Positions 23,794 to 38,456 of a stretch of DNA of 64,000 nt are shown here, piece by piece. Below the pieces are notes generated by a model. That model saw only the letters and a list, made by a program, of their open reading frames with translations, was not told the origin of the DNA and ran no database searches. Both the position numbers and the translations under genes were made by a program. Each line of letters opens with the position of its first letter. Position 1 is the first letter of the stretch. The stretch comes from Orbilia blumenaviensis (taxonomy: Eukaryota; Ascomycota; Orbiliomycetes; Orbiliales; Orbiliaceae): the NCBI GenBank assembly GCA_036872755.1, contig JAVHNS010000011.1, positions 1,302,001 to 1,366,000 on the forward strand, read 5' to 3'.

Positions 23794-26700
23794 GTGGGGG
23801 GGGAACTTGTCATGTGTGGATGCTATATGACCCTTTAAGAGAAAATAAGGGAGGAGGGAGGAGGAGGAGGAGAAATCGATAATATAAATTCCCCCAAAAA
23901 AGGTGGTTTTTTTTTTCCCTTGAAGCCTTTTTTAGATATTTAAATTATCTATTTCCTTTTTTTTTTCCCCAGCTGCTTGCCCTCACCCTTTTCACACTTT
24001 TTTTTTTTTCTTTTCTTCCCCTTTGTATTGGCTGCGAAGTATCTCCCCGTAGCCCGAAGGGAAGGATAGAAGTCCTCCTTCGAGGTTAACGTTGTTTTTC
24101 CGGTGAGGCTGGTTGGCAACACGGGCGTTGGATGTTGAACCGCAGCAAGCAATCAAGCAAGCAAGCAGCACCAGTAAGTTAGAGGGAAAGCCCACCACTA
24201 ACTAATTAACTCCTTAAGCTGGTTTCCAAAATAACCTTCCCCCCCTTGCGATCTTGTTTTGCCTCCCCACTTTTGGTTAGGGAGGGAGATGGTATGTACC
24301 GAAAGAACGGGTTACTGTTACTTTACCCCAACCCGCGGTCACCGAAAGCAGTGTGTGGTCCTAATTTGGGGTGATCGAAAGGCGGACGGACGTTCGGTTG
24401 GATGTAATGTAATGTAATATGATGTGATGTTATGGTTGTAGTGACAAGTCCCGGCCGGTCCTTTTTTTTATAAAAATAAAATAGAATCTAGAATAGAAAG
24501 TAACAATAAAAACCCTAACCGTATCGGCCGCTATGATGCGATCAAATTTAAAAAAATCAGTCAGGCTACTTTGTCTTTAAAATGTTTTTTTCTTCTTTTG
24601 TTTTTTTGTTTAAAGAGGCTCCTTTTGTCCACATTTAAACATAAAATGGTAGATGGTGCTGCGCATGCATGCATTAAACATGTACGCTTTGCTCAATATC
24701 GACGACAGGGCGTTAAAGGGAACCTTGGTAAACCGTAAAAAAAAAAAAAAAAAGAATGGAGGGGGAGGGGGGAAAAAAAAAGTCGGATCTTCGACGTTAT
24801 GAAACGGACGGATATGACGTTTTATCATCCCGTTCTAAACGATCGAAACGAAACATGCGTACATCATTAGGAGATGGAGAGATCGAACAAAGCCGCCCCC
24901 CCGCCGCTCTCGAACAATAATGCATGCATGCGGTGACTGGCCTGGTATAAGGAACGTACGTTATGTTTAAAGGACTTTACGTATGTAAGTATGCAATGTA
25001 TGTAGCTGCGGCTGGCAGCAAAACAAACAAAACGGAAGGATGGAGCTGAGATGCGGGAAGGATGGATGGGAAAAGGAACCCTAAAAAAAAGGGTTGCAGA
25101 TGACTGGCGGGATATATCATCTGACTCGACAACCTGAGCAGGCGCCAGGGGACCCAGATAGACGGGCCTCGTCCTTTCTCTTTCGTCAGTGGTGGAGATA
25201 CACAATCATATCGTATCATACGAACTGTGTGGGTGTTTGCAGTCTATCTCTCTGCTGATTGTGATAAAAGGCGGAAGGCGGGATGGTCAAATCAGGTTGG
25301 GTTTCACGAAAGTGTGCCTTTCACCCCTCATTCCGAGAAGAGACCAAGAAAAAGGGAACAGGCGAGACCAGATGATTTAAAAAGCGGGGCGATTTAAGGA
25401 TCAAGAGGGAAATAAAAAACGACACTATGACGAATGAATGGAGGTGGGTAAAAGCGAAGTCCAGTCAAGCGAAAGTGAAAGAAAGAAAGAGCCAAAAAAG
25501 CCCTCCACCGGAATGCTGGGAACGATGATGTTTTTTATTTTTATTTTTATAAAAACAGATATTGGAAAGTGCAAGGGTTCTCTTTTGTGCAGCATTCGAG
25601 GGGTGCATGTCATCTGAAGAGGTAAATATTGACGGAAGCAGACTCTCCGTTCGATATTGTTGACATGTGGGAATGTTTGCATATAAACTCAGGAACCAAC
25701 TTTCTTTCTTATTTTTATTTTTTTATTTTTTTCGGGATGCAAAATGAGGAAACAATAACAAGGTATAATGTGATGCGATACTCTTAAGGATTTTTTTGGG
25801 GTACCAACCTGATCTTTTGATTCGACCGCGAGTGAAAGCTGAATTTCGATTTGCTGCCCTTTGTGTAAAGGTTACTGTTGATAGGTACCGAAGACACCGA
25901 TCGAGCGTCTGACCAATGATAGCTTAGATCGCACCGGGTAAACCCCAGCTTTCTTAGAAGGTGATATTCCAAATCCGTGTTAGATCCGGGGGGGGTTTGT
26001 CGAACTTTTGGGTAACCGTCTACAGAAGAGTACCTTGTGACTGGGATCTTGCTGGAAGAGGGAATATATATGCTTAATAGCGGCTATACTATTGAAACCC
26101 TTTTTTGCCCTTTCGCGATCCCCAAAACTGAATGACCGGATATCTGGGAATATTGCCAAAAAGGAATTTGAAAAGTGTGTGTGTGTGTGAGAGAGAGGAC
26201 CTGGCTGGAAGCTCGAACCGATCGGGGTTTCCTTAAAATAAACTTCTCAAGCTGAGGAAGAAAAGACGAAAATATTTTACTGTGTGTATTTGTGTCTTTG
26301 TTAATGTATGTTTTTGTTGGATTTACCGCTGACTTCCGGGCGGTTGTTACTGTCTGTCCTTCTCCTAGAAATCTCGGCTTCTGGTGTTGGAAAAGGGAGG
26401 GGAAAGAAAAAGGATTGAAAATGCAGGCTGAGGCTCGGTACTAGTAGGCGCCCGGCGAACAAATAAATAACAGTTGGAACCACAGATCCTTAACGTCGAG
26501 GCTAACAAAAAGGTCGTCGCTCTTATCGCCAATCGTAACGGGATGTCGTCTTTCACTATTCAGATAGCCGCTGACGAAGCTAGAGAGATGGATAATAAAC
26601 GTGGGTCGAGTTATTTTGAGCGACAATTCAAAATATGATCAAAAGTCGATTTTTCAAAGAACTACGGTTATCCGGAATCTTTTGAAAGTAGAAAAAGAAG

Positions 26701-29700
26701 GGAAGGAGAAAGATATCGGAGATGCCGTAGCCGTAGAAAATGAGAAAGAAAATTGGCGCAAAAGGTGTGCGAGTGCGGGGTGGAACCTTAGCCTTCACGA
26801 ATCGAACGGCGACCGATACCCACGCTCGATAATGTAATGAACGTATGGGGGCGGCGGCGTCCTGTCAAGGCAGAAGTGACAAGAAAACAAACAGCTAGCA
26901 TGCACCTGCTACATAAACCAAAATAATCCACAATCCAATCCCACAAATATCGAGAATTTGTTGGATGATCGGATTCGGCCTAGAGAAATGCAAAAATGTA
27001 TGGGCCTTGCGGGATCGTTTGGCCTTTTTGTGTGAGCAAGCCGGTGTGGTCTTGTCCGTAACAAGAAGAAAAAAAGTCGTCGTCAATCGTTGCGTCTTCC
27101 TTTCAGCTCAGCCCTGTCGTATCAGCCGAATGAGCGCAAGTCTGGTGTGTGAGATATTATCGACGGTCCAGCGGCAGATTTGGAGTATCTGTTTGTATGT
27201 ATAAAATATGAAACACGCAAGCAAACCCGTAGCCGGATATATAAATATATATATTTGTATGATACCCAAGTGGGAATATGTTATGGCGCTCGCGTTTGCA
27301 GGAATGTAATGAGGGAGGAAGATCGAAGAATAGAAGCGTAAGGAGGAAGTGGAGGACCAATCGAATCGAATTGAACTTTCGAAGGAGTATAAAAAGAGTG
27401 GCCCTTTTGCGGCTTTCACTATTTTTGTGAAGTCTCTGTTTCTGCTCCCCCTGAATGCACAGCAACCAGACGCTAAAGTTTGTCCGGATTCCAGGAACCA
27501 AAAAGGATCAATATCGCAGGAAGCTTAACTTAGAGCTGGAAAGGCTGTAATATTATAATATTAGGTGACGATATGTTTAGCCCATGAACGGGAACGGGCG
27601 GAAGAAGTGATAAGAGTCTATAAAAAAAATAAAAAATAAAAAAAAATATGACGACAAAGGTAATTAAAAAGCCGAAGTTGGTGGAAAATAGGGAGGAGCA
27701 GAAAGAAAGGCCTTTTGAAAGAAGCTATGATCAATCCCTCTCTCTCAAGCTCTCAGATAGGAAAGAGTTTTGACATGGGGAAGCTCAGGAAGCTCTTAGT
27801 TGTGGTTATGTATGGGATCCGATCAACAAGAGCTTCCGAATTTCCATTGAAACCCTGCATAAGTGATTCGATCGTGCCCTTTTTTGGCGCTCAGAAGAGC
27901 CGATGGAATGAATATAGTATGCTTCAATATCGACCTCAGGAAGTACTTGCCTAGGTACCTACTTGCTATGTATCGTACCGATCTCTCAAGTTAGTTCTGT
28001 CGCACTGACAATTTTTTTAAATCCCACACCACCCCAATTCACGCACAAATCTCTCTTTCACCTACATATCCGTCGTTAATATGCAAGGCAGCTGCAGCGT
28101 GCATGCACGAAATAGTAGATGTGAAGAGACCAAAGAAAACGCTAAGAAAGGGCTGGCTGGGGGGAAGGCAGGGTGGATCGGATACCTCGATATTTGAGAG
28201 AGGTACTTACTTTCTGTGCATACTAGGCAGAGCAGGTTTTCGTGAGAGTGGGGAGCTTGTCTAAGACCAGAGAGAGCTTCGATGCCCAGCTAGACCTGCT
28301 AGCACAACTTCTACCCAATCACAGCCCCCCATCACCTTCACGTCTAGAAGCAGACATGAGTGGAAAAATTCTTGTAGATGCAGGAGTTGAGAGGTTCTCG
28401 GCCTCGAGCTGCCAGAATCGGCACCCCAGTCATGATCAGGGTTTTTCTTCTGCCAGCAAAGACGGTCCGATGCACGTATGTATGTAGTGCAGACGTAAGA
28501 TGTCTACTGCAGCTTCACATCGACTCTCCAGAGAAAGAGAAGAAGAAAAAGACTCTACAGATCCATGGAAAAATCTTGCCACTATCACAAATCCATCGCC
28601 ATGCTGTCCATCGACAATCCCAACCTGGAGTTTGGATACGGCACTAACTTCCAACGTGATCCCAGGCTCAAACATACCCCAGACCGGCAGCTGGGGCATT
28701 TACACCTCATCAGACAAAATTCTACTCCTTTGACATGCCCGAATACGTCTTAATAACGTACGCTACAACAAAATCTTCGGACGAAAGCTCTCCTCATTCC
28801 GCTTAGAGCTATAACTAAACGTCTATAGACGAGGCCAAGCATAGCTCCAGGTCCTCCCCCATTTTTTCTCCAGCTGCAATTAATCCTGTTAGCGAATGGG
28901 AGACCCTAAGCTCGATCCGAAGAGCTATCCCACGATGCCGCATAAGTGGATCGAATCTCCACTATAACCCATTCCCTTGTCACCCCTCGACTTGTCGCCC
29001 TTTGCACTCAGATATTCAGGGGGGAAGCACGAAAACCGGACCTGCCATCTCTCTCCTATTTGAAGCTCAAAAGCATAGCTTAGCCGACAGCCAGCATGCG
29101 AAAGCATAGCTCCCTAGCTCTTAATTCGGGTAGGTTCTGTGAACCCTCACTACAGGAGCCAATAGGAGCATCGCCTCAAAATATTCTCCACAATTCATAG
29201 AAGCAATATCACGCGATGAGATGAGCAATGAGGCCGAATTGACCAGAGGATGAACAGAGAAAAAAGTGACTTGAAAAGTGGAAAAGTGGACCTTCACGAA
29301 ATCCTAAGAACCCCCTATTTTCGTGACTTCGAATTTCGTGGTTTTTCTTGGTCTTTTTTTCGCTGGCGTTCGCTCACCTCTAAACCGAATGACTTTTCTC
29401 ACCAGCGACGCCTAGCAACGGTCGCATGGCCAGCCAGTCTTTTTTCCGTGGCTATGTTTTAAAGTCTCTGACCCGGCCCGCGGCATCACTGAACAGGTAC
29501 AGGATAGGCATCGGTCAGGCAAGTTCTACCGGACCCGCCTTCCCCTGCGCTAAAGAGCAAGCAAAAAAGACCAAAATATGCAGGGGTATGAAAAGCCCAC
29601 CGACGTTGACGTAAAAGATTTGGCTCTGGTGGTAATCTTTGTCAGCGAGCAATAATCCAGCTGAGCAAAAGTCGCGATTGAGGCGCTGTTGGTGACTACT

Positions 29701-32003
29701 GGGCTCAGCCTCTTTTTTCCCCTTGGGGTCGAATCGAACCGACGACACCACAGCCTCCTTTCACCCCATGGAGTAGAAAAGTCATGAGTCGTATTGTTAC
29801 ACTTGTGGTATAGATATTGACGTCGACGCGACGATCGATCTACAAACAAGAGGCTTCAAAAATTCAACGCTAATAAGCTTACAGGCTTATAGAGCTTATT
29901 CGCGTTTTGCGATCGCGAAGAACCCGCTCCAACACCACAGCGTCATGCTATGTATGCGGAGCAAATTGTGAGGCTTAAACCGCGAACTTACAGAAAATAG
30001 CGGGAAGAGGTTAGTTAAAAGTATCAATCAAACATCATGATGAATTAATAGATCTGAATTCGAAGGCCGCTTTCGCGTCGCAATTTCGGTTCGTCATATC
30101 GTTGCCCATAGGATCACAAGGTGATTTATAATGTGGTCCTGCATAGATACCTTTTGCACTGTGTACAAGCTCGTATACTATGTATACTAGGGTGAGGCTT
30201 CGAAATTTCAGCTCGAGGGGCGAAGTCAGCCCACGCTTGCCGAGCGAAGCCAGAGATCCAAAAGCCCAATGGCTGGCCCAGCTCGGGTCAGCTAGACGGC
30301 AGCTTGCCTCAAACATCGCCAAGGCCAAGATCCCATGGTAGAACTCCAAAGAATCACAAACGCATCTTAAACCCGGGCAACTCGGGATAGCCTGCTCCAT
30401 TATTCGGAAATCTTGAACGGAGGTATTCAACGGGATCATGTCGGACGTCGTACATCGGCACAACCGCCGGCTACGGAGTTTGAAATATCTATATATTTTT
30501 TGATAGCATCAATATCAGATCATCTCGGATTCCGACTTTCAAGGATCTTTCCTGCATGCGAATGCATCTCGATGTTTGTGGTAACAAAGACAGGATGATC
30601 AGGCCAGGCCTCGACGCAATAGGGTTTTTTTAAAAAAATTTTGGGGGTTACAATTCCAATAGAATCTCCGCGCAGACACAGACAGACTGCTTTTTTTTTT
30701 CTTCTCTCGCTAAATGCTATAGTAGCATACATCTTATTGCCCTTCGAGGCCCGCACGCATGCTGCTTACGATACTTGCTATGGCGCCTACATGCATATAC
30801 TGCGGGGTTTTTTCTCAGCTCTCGAACCGAACGCAAACGTGATCCGTGAATATAATTGATATCGATATACTAGTAGTGTCGTGATGTTCCAACAAGTTAA
30901 ACACCTGAGGAAATGTTCCTGTAAGCATAGTTTCACCAAGCTGGCTTACGTATGCAACTAGTTAGTTAACCCGTTTAATTGTTTAACTACTTTAATCGAC
31001 TCTTCAACTAAAAAAGTGATTATTGATCAATTATATGCCGGTAGTTGCAATTGGGGTCAAGTAAACTTCATGGGTTGTTGTTGAGTACAGGTCACACCAG
31101 AGCTCACATGTGCTTCGAGCGGAGTTTTGTGGAGTTGAGGGGCCCTACAACTAACGAGCCCAACTATCTCCTGGGTAGCTAATGGAGAACATGCTGTCCC
31201 GCATATGTTCTGGCAGTTATATGTCACAAGTCATGGCAAAATATCTGATTATTAATAAATATTTGAATTCATTTAATCATCTATCGATATACTCCACGCC
31301 ATACTCCCATCAATGGCCATTTGAACAGCCAATTATGATATCAAACAGTACGGGAAATTGCTAGCTAGCTATAGAGGAAACGGGTTTTAAAAAAACAAAA
31401 ATCAAGCGGAATCAATTTCGTAGTTAGGTAAGTAAGTGGTTATAAAAAAATTAAAATAAAAAATAAAAATAGGGGGAAGATAACATGGTAAGTTCGACAA
31501 AAGAGAGACAAGAAGAGAAGAGGAAGGCAAGAACAGCGACAGGAATCCAAACAATCGCACACAAAATAAACCCCTAACTGTTAACTAAAGAGACAAATGA
31601 ACGCAGCCTGGTTTGTGACGCTATGCAAATTTAAAACGAAACCCAAAGAAAACAAAGGGAAGAAAATGGTATAAAAACTGTGTATGCAAGCCCGATCGAT
31701 CCAGAGATCTATGCAATGAGCAACCGCAAGGGAGCGACAAGAATGAAAAGGAAAAGATGGTACGGAGTACTGTAAATATTTGATATAGCAAGCGGGGAGT
31801 AAGGGAATGTAGGGCACCGAAGCCAGAAAATCTATATGCGCAAACAATGGAAGGAATTAAGAACAATGCAAAACGTAAACTTTAAACGAGTAAAATACGA
31901 AGCTAGAACCCGCAATTGTAAAGAAATTAGATGTTACCTCGCAAGATATTGTCGCTTCAGCGTTGTCTGTGTGACGCCAAACGTTCTCAACTGCCGGATC
32001 ACT
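23794..32003. other. 8.2-kb stretch without a supportable gene
   Basis: Both strands carry only short frames (up to about 112 codons) with no family resemblance, conserved motif or splice chain that I could extend. The first 2 kb (23.8-25.7 kb) is rich in simple sequence, including A16 near 24737-24752. It could be a long 5' leader of the minus-strand gene ending at 22303. Between 28.2 and 31.5 kb the composition is ordinary. I saw no tRNA, 5S rRNA or transposon coding domain. Non-coding RNAs or decayed mobile elements cannot be excluded. Confidence 0.45.
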
Positions 32004-34426
32004 CTAAGGTGACGCCGCGAGAGCAAGAGCTGCTTCCACATCAACTCTCCGGAAAGCAGTCCCTAAGCCGGTGCAGATACCTCGCAAGACCAATTCTACT
32101 CGATGTTCATTAGCTATTTGTTTATTTTCGACGACCTCACGGCGGACTCTAGTGCTTACCTCTAAGCAATATATCGACCTTGACCTCCTTGCTGTAGGAA
32201 AGGTCTTGGTATTGGCGCGTTGGCCCACTCCGATAACCGCCCTCCATCGTCACATCCTCGCCTTGTGATGGGAGAACCACCGGCGGAAGGTTATAGGGAG
32301 GGCCACCTTCAGATGGACCGCCATGGTATGGATCTTGCAGTTGCCATCTGGATTCGCTGCGGCTGACGAGGATTGGGGAGGTGGGGGATGCGGATGTGGT
32401 GGTTAATCGGATGCCTCGGAGCGCAAGGACCGCTTCCACTTCATCAGGGTCCAATAGGCCCTCATCTTCGAGTCTCACAACCAGAGGGATGATCTCATCA
32501 ACTTTATCACCGAACCCACGGCTAATGAGTGTAACTCTCAGCTGGTCTGGGGTTTTCGTGGCACGGTCTTGTTCTCTCGCGCCAGCACGAATCTCCCGAA
32601 TGCTGCCGTTGAGATGGCGGTCGACCCAGTAATGCAAACCAGATCCCCCAAGGTGGGCAATTGGGAATTTGGCTAGTTGATATGGCTCTCGATCCCTTCC
32701 ACTAAGCAAGAGTCTCAAACTCTCGAGGGTCTCATCCTTTGACGCAAAAAGCAGACAGTAGTTTGCTGGTAGATTCTCGTGGGTGACATCTGAATTACCA
32801 TTGACGAGGCGATAGTACCTCCATTCTAATGCGAGTCTACGCAGACGTTGAGCAAATGTTCGTTCTTCGTGTGGTGGTAATATCAAGCTTGTATGTGGTG
32901 ATGGCGATTGAACTCGACTTGGAATACTGGCGCGGATTCTGGCAAGATTGAATGTGTCTCCTGGTGTATTCGGTGGGATCATTCCACTTCCCTGGCTCTC
33001 TCGACTACCGGTGGACCGTGAACGAGAAGGGCCCCCTTTATGGACCGTGCCAGCCGGTCCTGAGAAGAAGCCCTCTTCTGTCCCTTCCATGCCCCCTATC
33101 AGCATCGGACCGAGAATCTGGCTCCGTAGGTGTCTGGCAATTTACCTTCAGCATCTGCGCCCCCTCTTGGTTTCCCGCCGCCGTCCTTGGGGTTTTCCTC
33201 TAGATCATTGTCGCCGCCGTCTTCGCCTGCTCCTGCCGAAGTTCCAATCTCTTTCGAGAGAGCCAGTATCTTTTCAGTCGCAGAGCGCAAAGTCTGGCCA
33301 AACTGTGGGTGAGCTTCGACTAATTTGTGTTCAATAGCGGAATCGTGGATCTCGAAGAAGTGGTTTAGCATAGTCTCAATAGTGGTCTCCAAATCCTCCA
33401 CTCTGGTCTTTAACGATGCAATAGTGGTTTCTTTTCGCTGACGGTAAGCACGCTGCGCGAGTCGGATTTGGGTTCGTCGTCTCTATGGTGACACAAAGCA
33501 AATATGGTTAGCTAACAAGCTTTTTAAACGAGCGGGAACAGGTTTAAAGGTGCAGGTAAACGGCACGGCGCCATTGATAAGCAATAGCTAGCCTCTCTTA
33601 TTTGAAAAGAAAATAAAAGGGTGTGTGTGTGCGTGTGCAGCGGGGTGGGATTATGGTGCCTCACCTCAGCAGCAGTCTCATCCCGGTTGTCAAGTCGAGG
33701 GCGGCCGCGATGTTTCTTCTCAATCTCCTCCTGGTTGAACTGGTCTATTTTTTCTTGGTCGACGTCCATTGCTGCAAAGTCGCCTTCAAAGCCGCCTCTT
33801 CTTGAACCTGAAGATCTCTTTCTACCTCTGACTGTGGCAGATGAAGGACCATGAGAACGAGAGAAGTTTCCGGAGTGAGGGTAGTTATCTAGATCCCCTT
33901 GGTGGTACACGTCGGTGAAGTCTTGAGGGGCGACCCCATGTCCGAACTCCGCATCTTGCATACGGGCGAGATTGCTGAAGTACTCCGCAGATTGGTGTGC
34001 AGGCGAGGCAGGCGCTGAGAACCATGGCATGTTCGATCGGTCAGACATGCCGACGCCAGTACCTAGGTATTCGTACTGATGACTGGGTGACGGGACGGAG
34101 TAAGCCTCAAACCCTGAATGGTAGTTGAAGAGTTGTGTGTCTGGGTGCGGTTCTGCGGTCAGCATGCCCAGATATGCACTATCGAGCAATTGTGGACCGG
34201 TCGTAGTTAAAGCACGAGTGGTCTCGGACGAAAAGTTTCCTGCGTGCACATGCTCTCCCCAACTTTGGACTAAGGGATCAACGGTGAAGTTATCATGTTC
34301 ACTGATATTTGATTCACGCCTCCGCGAGGGCTGACTGAATCTTGCATGATGGTGGTCCATGTCTGTCATGGAAGGTGTCGATGCACGCTGCCCACGACGA
34401 AAGCGGTCACCAGGTGTCTCTGCCAT
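32004..34426 (-). CDS. bZIP transcription factor with AT-hook
   Basis: Four exons on the minus strand: 34426-33665, 33482-33146, 33095-32160, 32113-32004 (714 aa). Residues 1-235 are a disordered, Ser/His/Asp-rich N-terminus. An AT-hook core HRGRPRLD lies at about 238-245. The bZIP basic region follows directly across the first splice junction (ERRRTQIRLAQRAYRQRKE, about 254-272), then a leucine-zipper-like helix (SLKTRVEDLETTIETML). This AQRAYRQRKE class is typical of fungal AP-1/bZIP factors. Exon 3 encodes a long regulatory region, and the last exon gives a conserved-looking end (ANEHRVELVLRGICTG, FRRVDVEAALALAA) of the kind seen at the C-termini of this fungal subgroup. Introns are 182, 50 and 46 bp. 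Target genes are unknown; the sugar-utilisation genes lie 10-27 kb to the right, but no link is shown. Confidence 0.88.
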
Positions 34427-37400
34427 ATCTTCCCTTTGTTTTTTCGCTTCCTTGCTTCGCGGTGGGTAACTTGCAAGACTTTGCCTGACACAGCAAAGCG
34501 ATGCTCAACTAATTCGTTCGTCTGTGCCGCGGGTCAAGGCAGAATTCTAAGAAGCCTTATGTAAGACCGGTCAATGGGACTCGGTGAGGATAGTAATCAA
34601 ATAAAAACTAAAGGGTATAGCGGGACAACAAAAAAAAAGTGTGTTAATTTGTCGTTTATGTAAAATGATATGCGATATATTAGGATAGAAACTAGTCTGT
34701 TCCTGACCCCACGATTGGTTCGGTGTAATAATGCGTGATCAATATCTTGATTTCTTTGCTGGGTCCTGCTCGAGCGTACGTATGGATGATTGATATATGC
34801 CTATATTCTTGATTCGCATGGAAGGGAAGATTTTAAAGCGGTTGACCCGAACATGGTAGAAATCTTATATGATTCTTGTTAAACTCGGACATGCCCTTCG
34901 ACGGGTACGTATATGCGGTACATGCGGCGGCCCTCTGGCCTCTAACCTGCCAATTCTACGCTATGCTATATTACAAAGGTTTACTGATACGTAGCATGAC
35001 GATCTTTTTTAGGGACCTTTCCTTCAGAAAAAAAATTCGAAACCCTGATAGCCGGCCTTGCGCCGCCGCGCAGGAACGGTTTTCGAACGGACAGGGGGGG
35101 TGTTCGAGCTGGTGGTGGTTTTCGAGAGCTTACCACAATGAGCTTAATGCTAGGCGGGCGTTGACAAAGCCCTGTAAAATTCGATTATGATATCAAAAAA
35201 TAAGCTGTCGAACAATAAGGGTGTGTCCTGCATGCACACTGCGCAAAACCCATGCAAGCCTTTTGCTTCTTTTTCCCAAAACCACCCTCGGCGATAGCAT
35301 CTGATCAAAGAGCCCGCCAGGTAGGTAGGTAGGTGTCTATCTGGGATTAATGTTTGCTGTACCGCCTGCCTGACCTCCGGGTACTACACCAAGTGTCCCG
35401 GTTTCTTATTTTCTTACCTGAGCTTGCATGCCCACAGACCCTTCGATCCGATTCCTGGCTAATCCACGAAAAAGTGTCTGGTCTTCGCCGGGGCGAGAAC
35501 ACTTTATTTCGAGTATTTCAGAGACATTTGATATTTATGCCATTGTATGATGGGCATTGAGATTCCAATTTCGTGATTTCATCCCACTAAGAACCAATTA
35601 CTAGTAATTAGTAGGCAAATTTGTAAAGCATGCACTAGTTAACGATCCTCTCAATCGTTTGGTTCGGAATACGAGGTCCACCACCAAATCAAACGGGAAA
35701 ACACCTCCATTGTCTTTAGCCAGGGTTACATACAATCAATGACCAACATCTCCAAAGTTGCAATATGTTCACATGTGGGGCGGGGGCGCTGGTGTAAGAC
35801 GGAAGGGGGTAGTTCAACATCTCTTCATCCCGAATAGCAATCCCGTCCCAACTATCGTAACGAATATTATCCTCATGTCGCTTTGAGCTCCAGAATTCTT
35901 CTGTTCGCGATACATATTAGAGAGTGCCACACCTTGGGTGATAATTTTAGAAGCAAACGGGCTCGTTTGATGGGGTGCAGAGCTTAGCTAGCTTAGCTTC
36001 TTCAGAGGGCCCCAGTAATTGCATTTTAGGCCGGGCGATTCGGCTCTGCCCTGCCCAGTGGTCGGTCGTGACATCAGTTTTGTCCAACCAAACCAAGCCC
36101 ACCGTTCGGTAACCCCTGCCCTGCCTATCTCACCATTTCACCTAGATCTAGGGGAGCTTGGCCTCGACGGCCCACTTTTGAATTGCGAACGAGAGTTCCC
36201 TTAAGAAAGATCCGAACTGCAACCGATGTCATAGTATTGTCCTGTATACCCTAATGGCTTTCTGTAGTTTTAATTAACATGATTGGGTGCTGAGCCTTCC
36301 CATGAGCTCGAGATGCGTCGATTGCATCGATAAGCCGCGCACGCCGTTCTCCAGCTGGAATTTAGACGGAAGGTGGTCTTGATACTCGAGCCGCTTTGTC
36401 CCATGGAGCTCTATCGATAGCTGGGCAACGGCCGGGACACTACGGACACGACGTTGGTATCTCCGTCGCCTCATTCATGTTCGAGTGGTGCTTCTAGAAG
36501 CAACACCCCAGGGCCGTGGGAGCCGTCGGCATGACTAAACTCCCGCCAATAATATAAAGTCCTGAAATTCGGCTTCGGCACAAGCGAGGGATGTCGCGAT
36601 TAAAATCTGGGTCTTGGGACGCGTGAGCCTACGTACATAATTCCAAACCAGAATTCCTTTGGAGACAATTATTCCTCTGGAATACAATAGTTTCATCTCG
36701 AGGGTTCGAGGGACGCTAAAATTCCGGCATGTCAGCAAATGCCATAATCTTGGGGGGTGCTGGTGTAATGCAACTAACTTTCCGGTTATCGAACTCTATC
36801 CCGCTTAGAAAGAGGATCATGTCAAAACCAGCTAGTTAGTCAGCTCTGGATCCAGCCTCTAGCTTCGACCTGTTGTCAGACCCCGGTTAAACTTGGCGAT
36901 ATGCTGGATCTTCAGCACTGGAAACAAGGTCAATAGTTGGGGTGGCTGCGACTCTACACACACATGGAAATTAAAGCTACTTGTTCTACACGGAATGCCG
37001 AATTGTCTGAAAATAGCGACTTTTCCGAGCCTTCTTGACAATAATTTCCCGTCAAGTTTCTAGGCTACTAGTTCTAATCCAACCTAGCAGGCGATTGTCT
37101 TTTGGTAAATTTTCCGTTGATATTGGGTCCCGCATCCTGGAGCCCGACTCGGAGTCAATAACTGGGTCACTGGATACGAGCTTCGAATGATTGCTTCGCC
37201 GGCTTATCCCAACGGGCCAATTACTTGAAGAGTTCACCTCCTCTTGGCGGCCTCGAGATCGACCAGCATGGCCTGGTGTCTAGATTCCAATATACACAGT
37301 AGATGGCGCACCATCGACTAGAAGAGCCCGTCACGAGCCGCGCCTGGGGAGTTCCCTTCGAGGAATGGTGGCATGCTCTTGCTTACTGGGCTTGGACATC

Positions 37401-38456
37401 CTTGAAGTATCAACGACGCAAACATGCAGAAACGAGCATTTCTGGTTCTTGAGCTTGAACCCAAGTTGGAACTTAGTTACACAGCTTCGTCCGGTCCAGA
37501 TGGGAGGCCTTGTCAGATCTCGGTAGGACGTATGTAAGACCTCCTTAAAACAATGCACCATCCACATGGCCTTGGTCTCAAGCCCCTAGAACAATACACA
37601 CATATCAGTTTGACCATCGTCACTGGTTGCTTGTTGTTAGCTCTGCCTCCCCCACATAATTTCGATGTTGGCGGTGCTAACATAAGCTGGACTCAAGCCT
37701 CAACACCAGAAGGGTTCATTCTTTCGGGACCTAGCTTAACCGAAGGCTTGGACACTCATCTGCATAAGATTTATCCGTGGGGTGCCTGTTCTGAATTCCT
37801 AGCTGGAAAGGAGGAGCTTGGGGGAAGGGTAGCTGTCCGGAGCTGCCAGATATTCTGCAGAAGCTGCTTAGTACTGGAGGTAAGTATGTAAGTATGTATC
37901 AACCAGCATATGCATAGCAACAACGCACACGGACGTCAAAGAACTCCAGAACTCTTCGAGCTGTTGAGCTCCGATCGATGCACTGTCGAGATGGCACCGG
38001 GCGATTGCATTGAAGCGGGGTTTAAATTTGTTTCTAGTTTGACGCCCAGAACGCGCAATTGGGATTTCGACATCCGCTCTTTTCTCGTATAAATTATATT
38101 ATCTATTGAATGATAGGGTTATGTCTACCCGACCGCTTCCCGCCTCCACATTATCGAGACATTCCCATCAGAATGTTTTCCCGTCTTTCTTAAAATCCCT
38201 CGTATTAGTCCCCACTTAGTCTGCAACGTCAACATGTTAAAGTCGCTGCGCATGCGCTCCCTCGATTCTGGCATAAATGGCAAGCTGCAAACTAGAATAT
38301 ACCATCACATCTCCATAGGGTTAACATGTTGATGATAATAATAATACAGGTCCAGAACCCTAACCAGGGGTTAAAACTCCGCCTCTAAGTATCTCATGCA
38401 CAAGTTCCAAACATATACACCGTCTAGTATTCGATGCATTCTGCAGGCCCTTATCA
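34427..38456. other. 4-kb intergenic stretch
   Basis: Promoter side of the bZIP gene and 3' side of the next minus-strand gene. Short frames only. Around 37.05-37.57 kb the minus strand has several adjacent short frames of ordinary composition that might be relics of a mobile-element polyprotein, but no reverse transcriptase, integrase or protease motif is visible. A run GTGGGGCGGGGGCG at about 35775-35788 has two overlapping CreA/Mig1-type sites. Confidence 0.4.

Noticed and set aside
23992..24198. 68-codon minus-strand frame with a signal-peptide-like start
   Set aside because: Ends in a Lys run from a homopolymer within the likely 5' leader of the neighbouring gene. No cysteine pattern or family support beyond the hydrophobic start.
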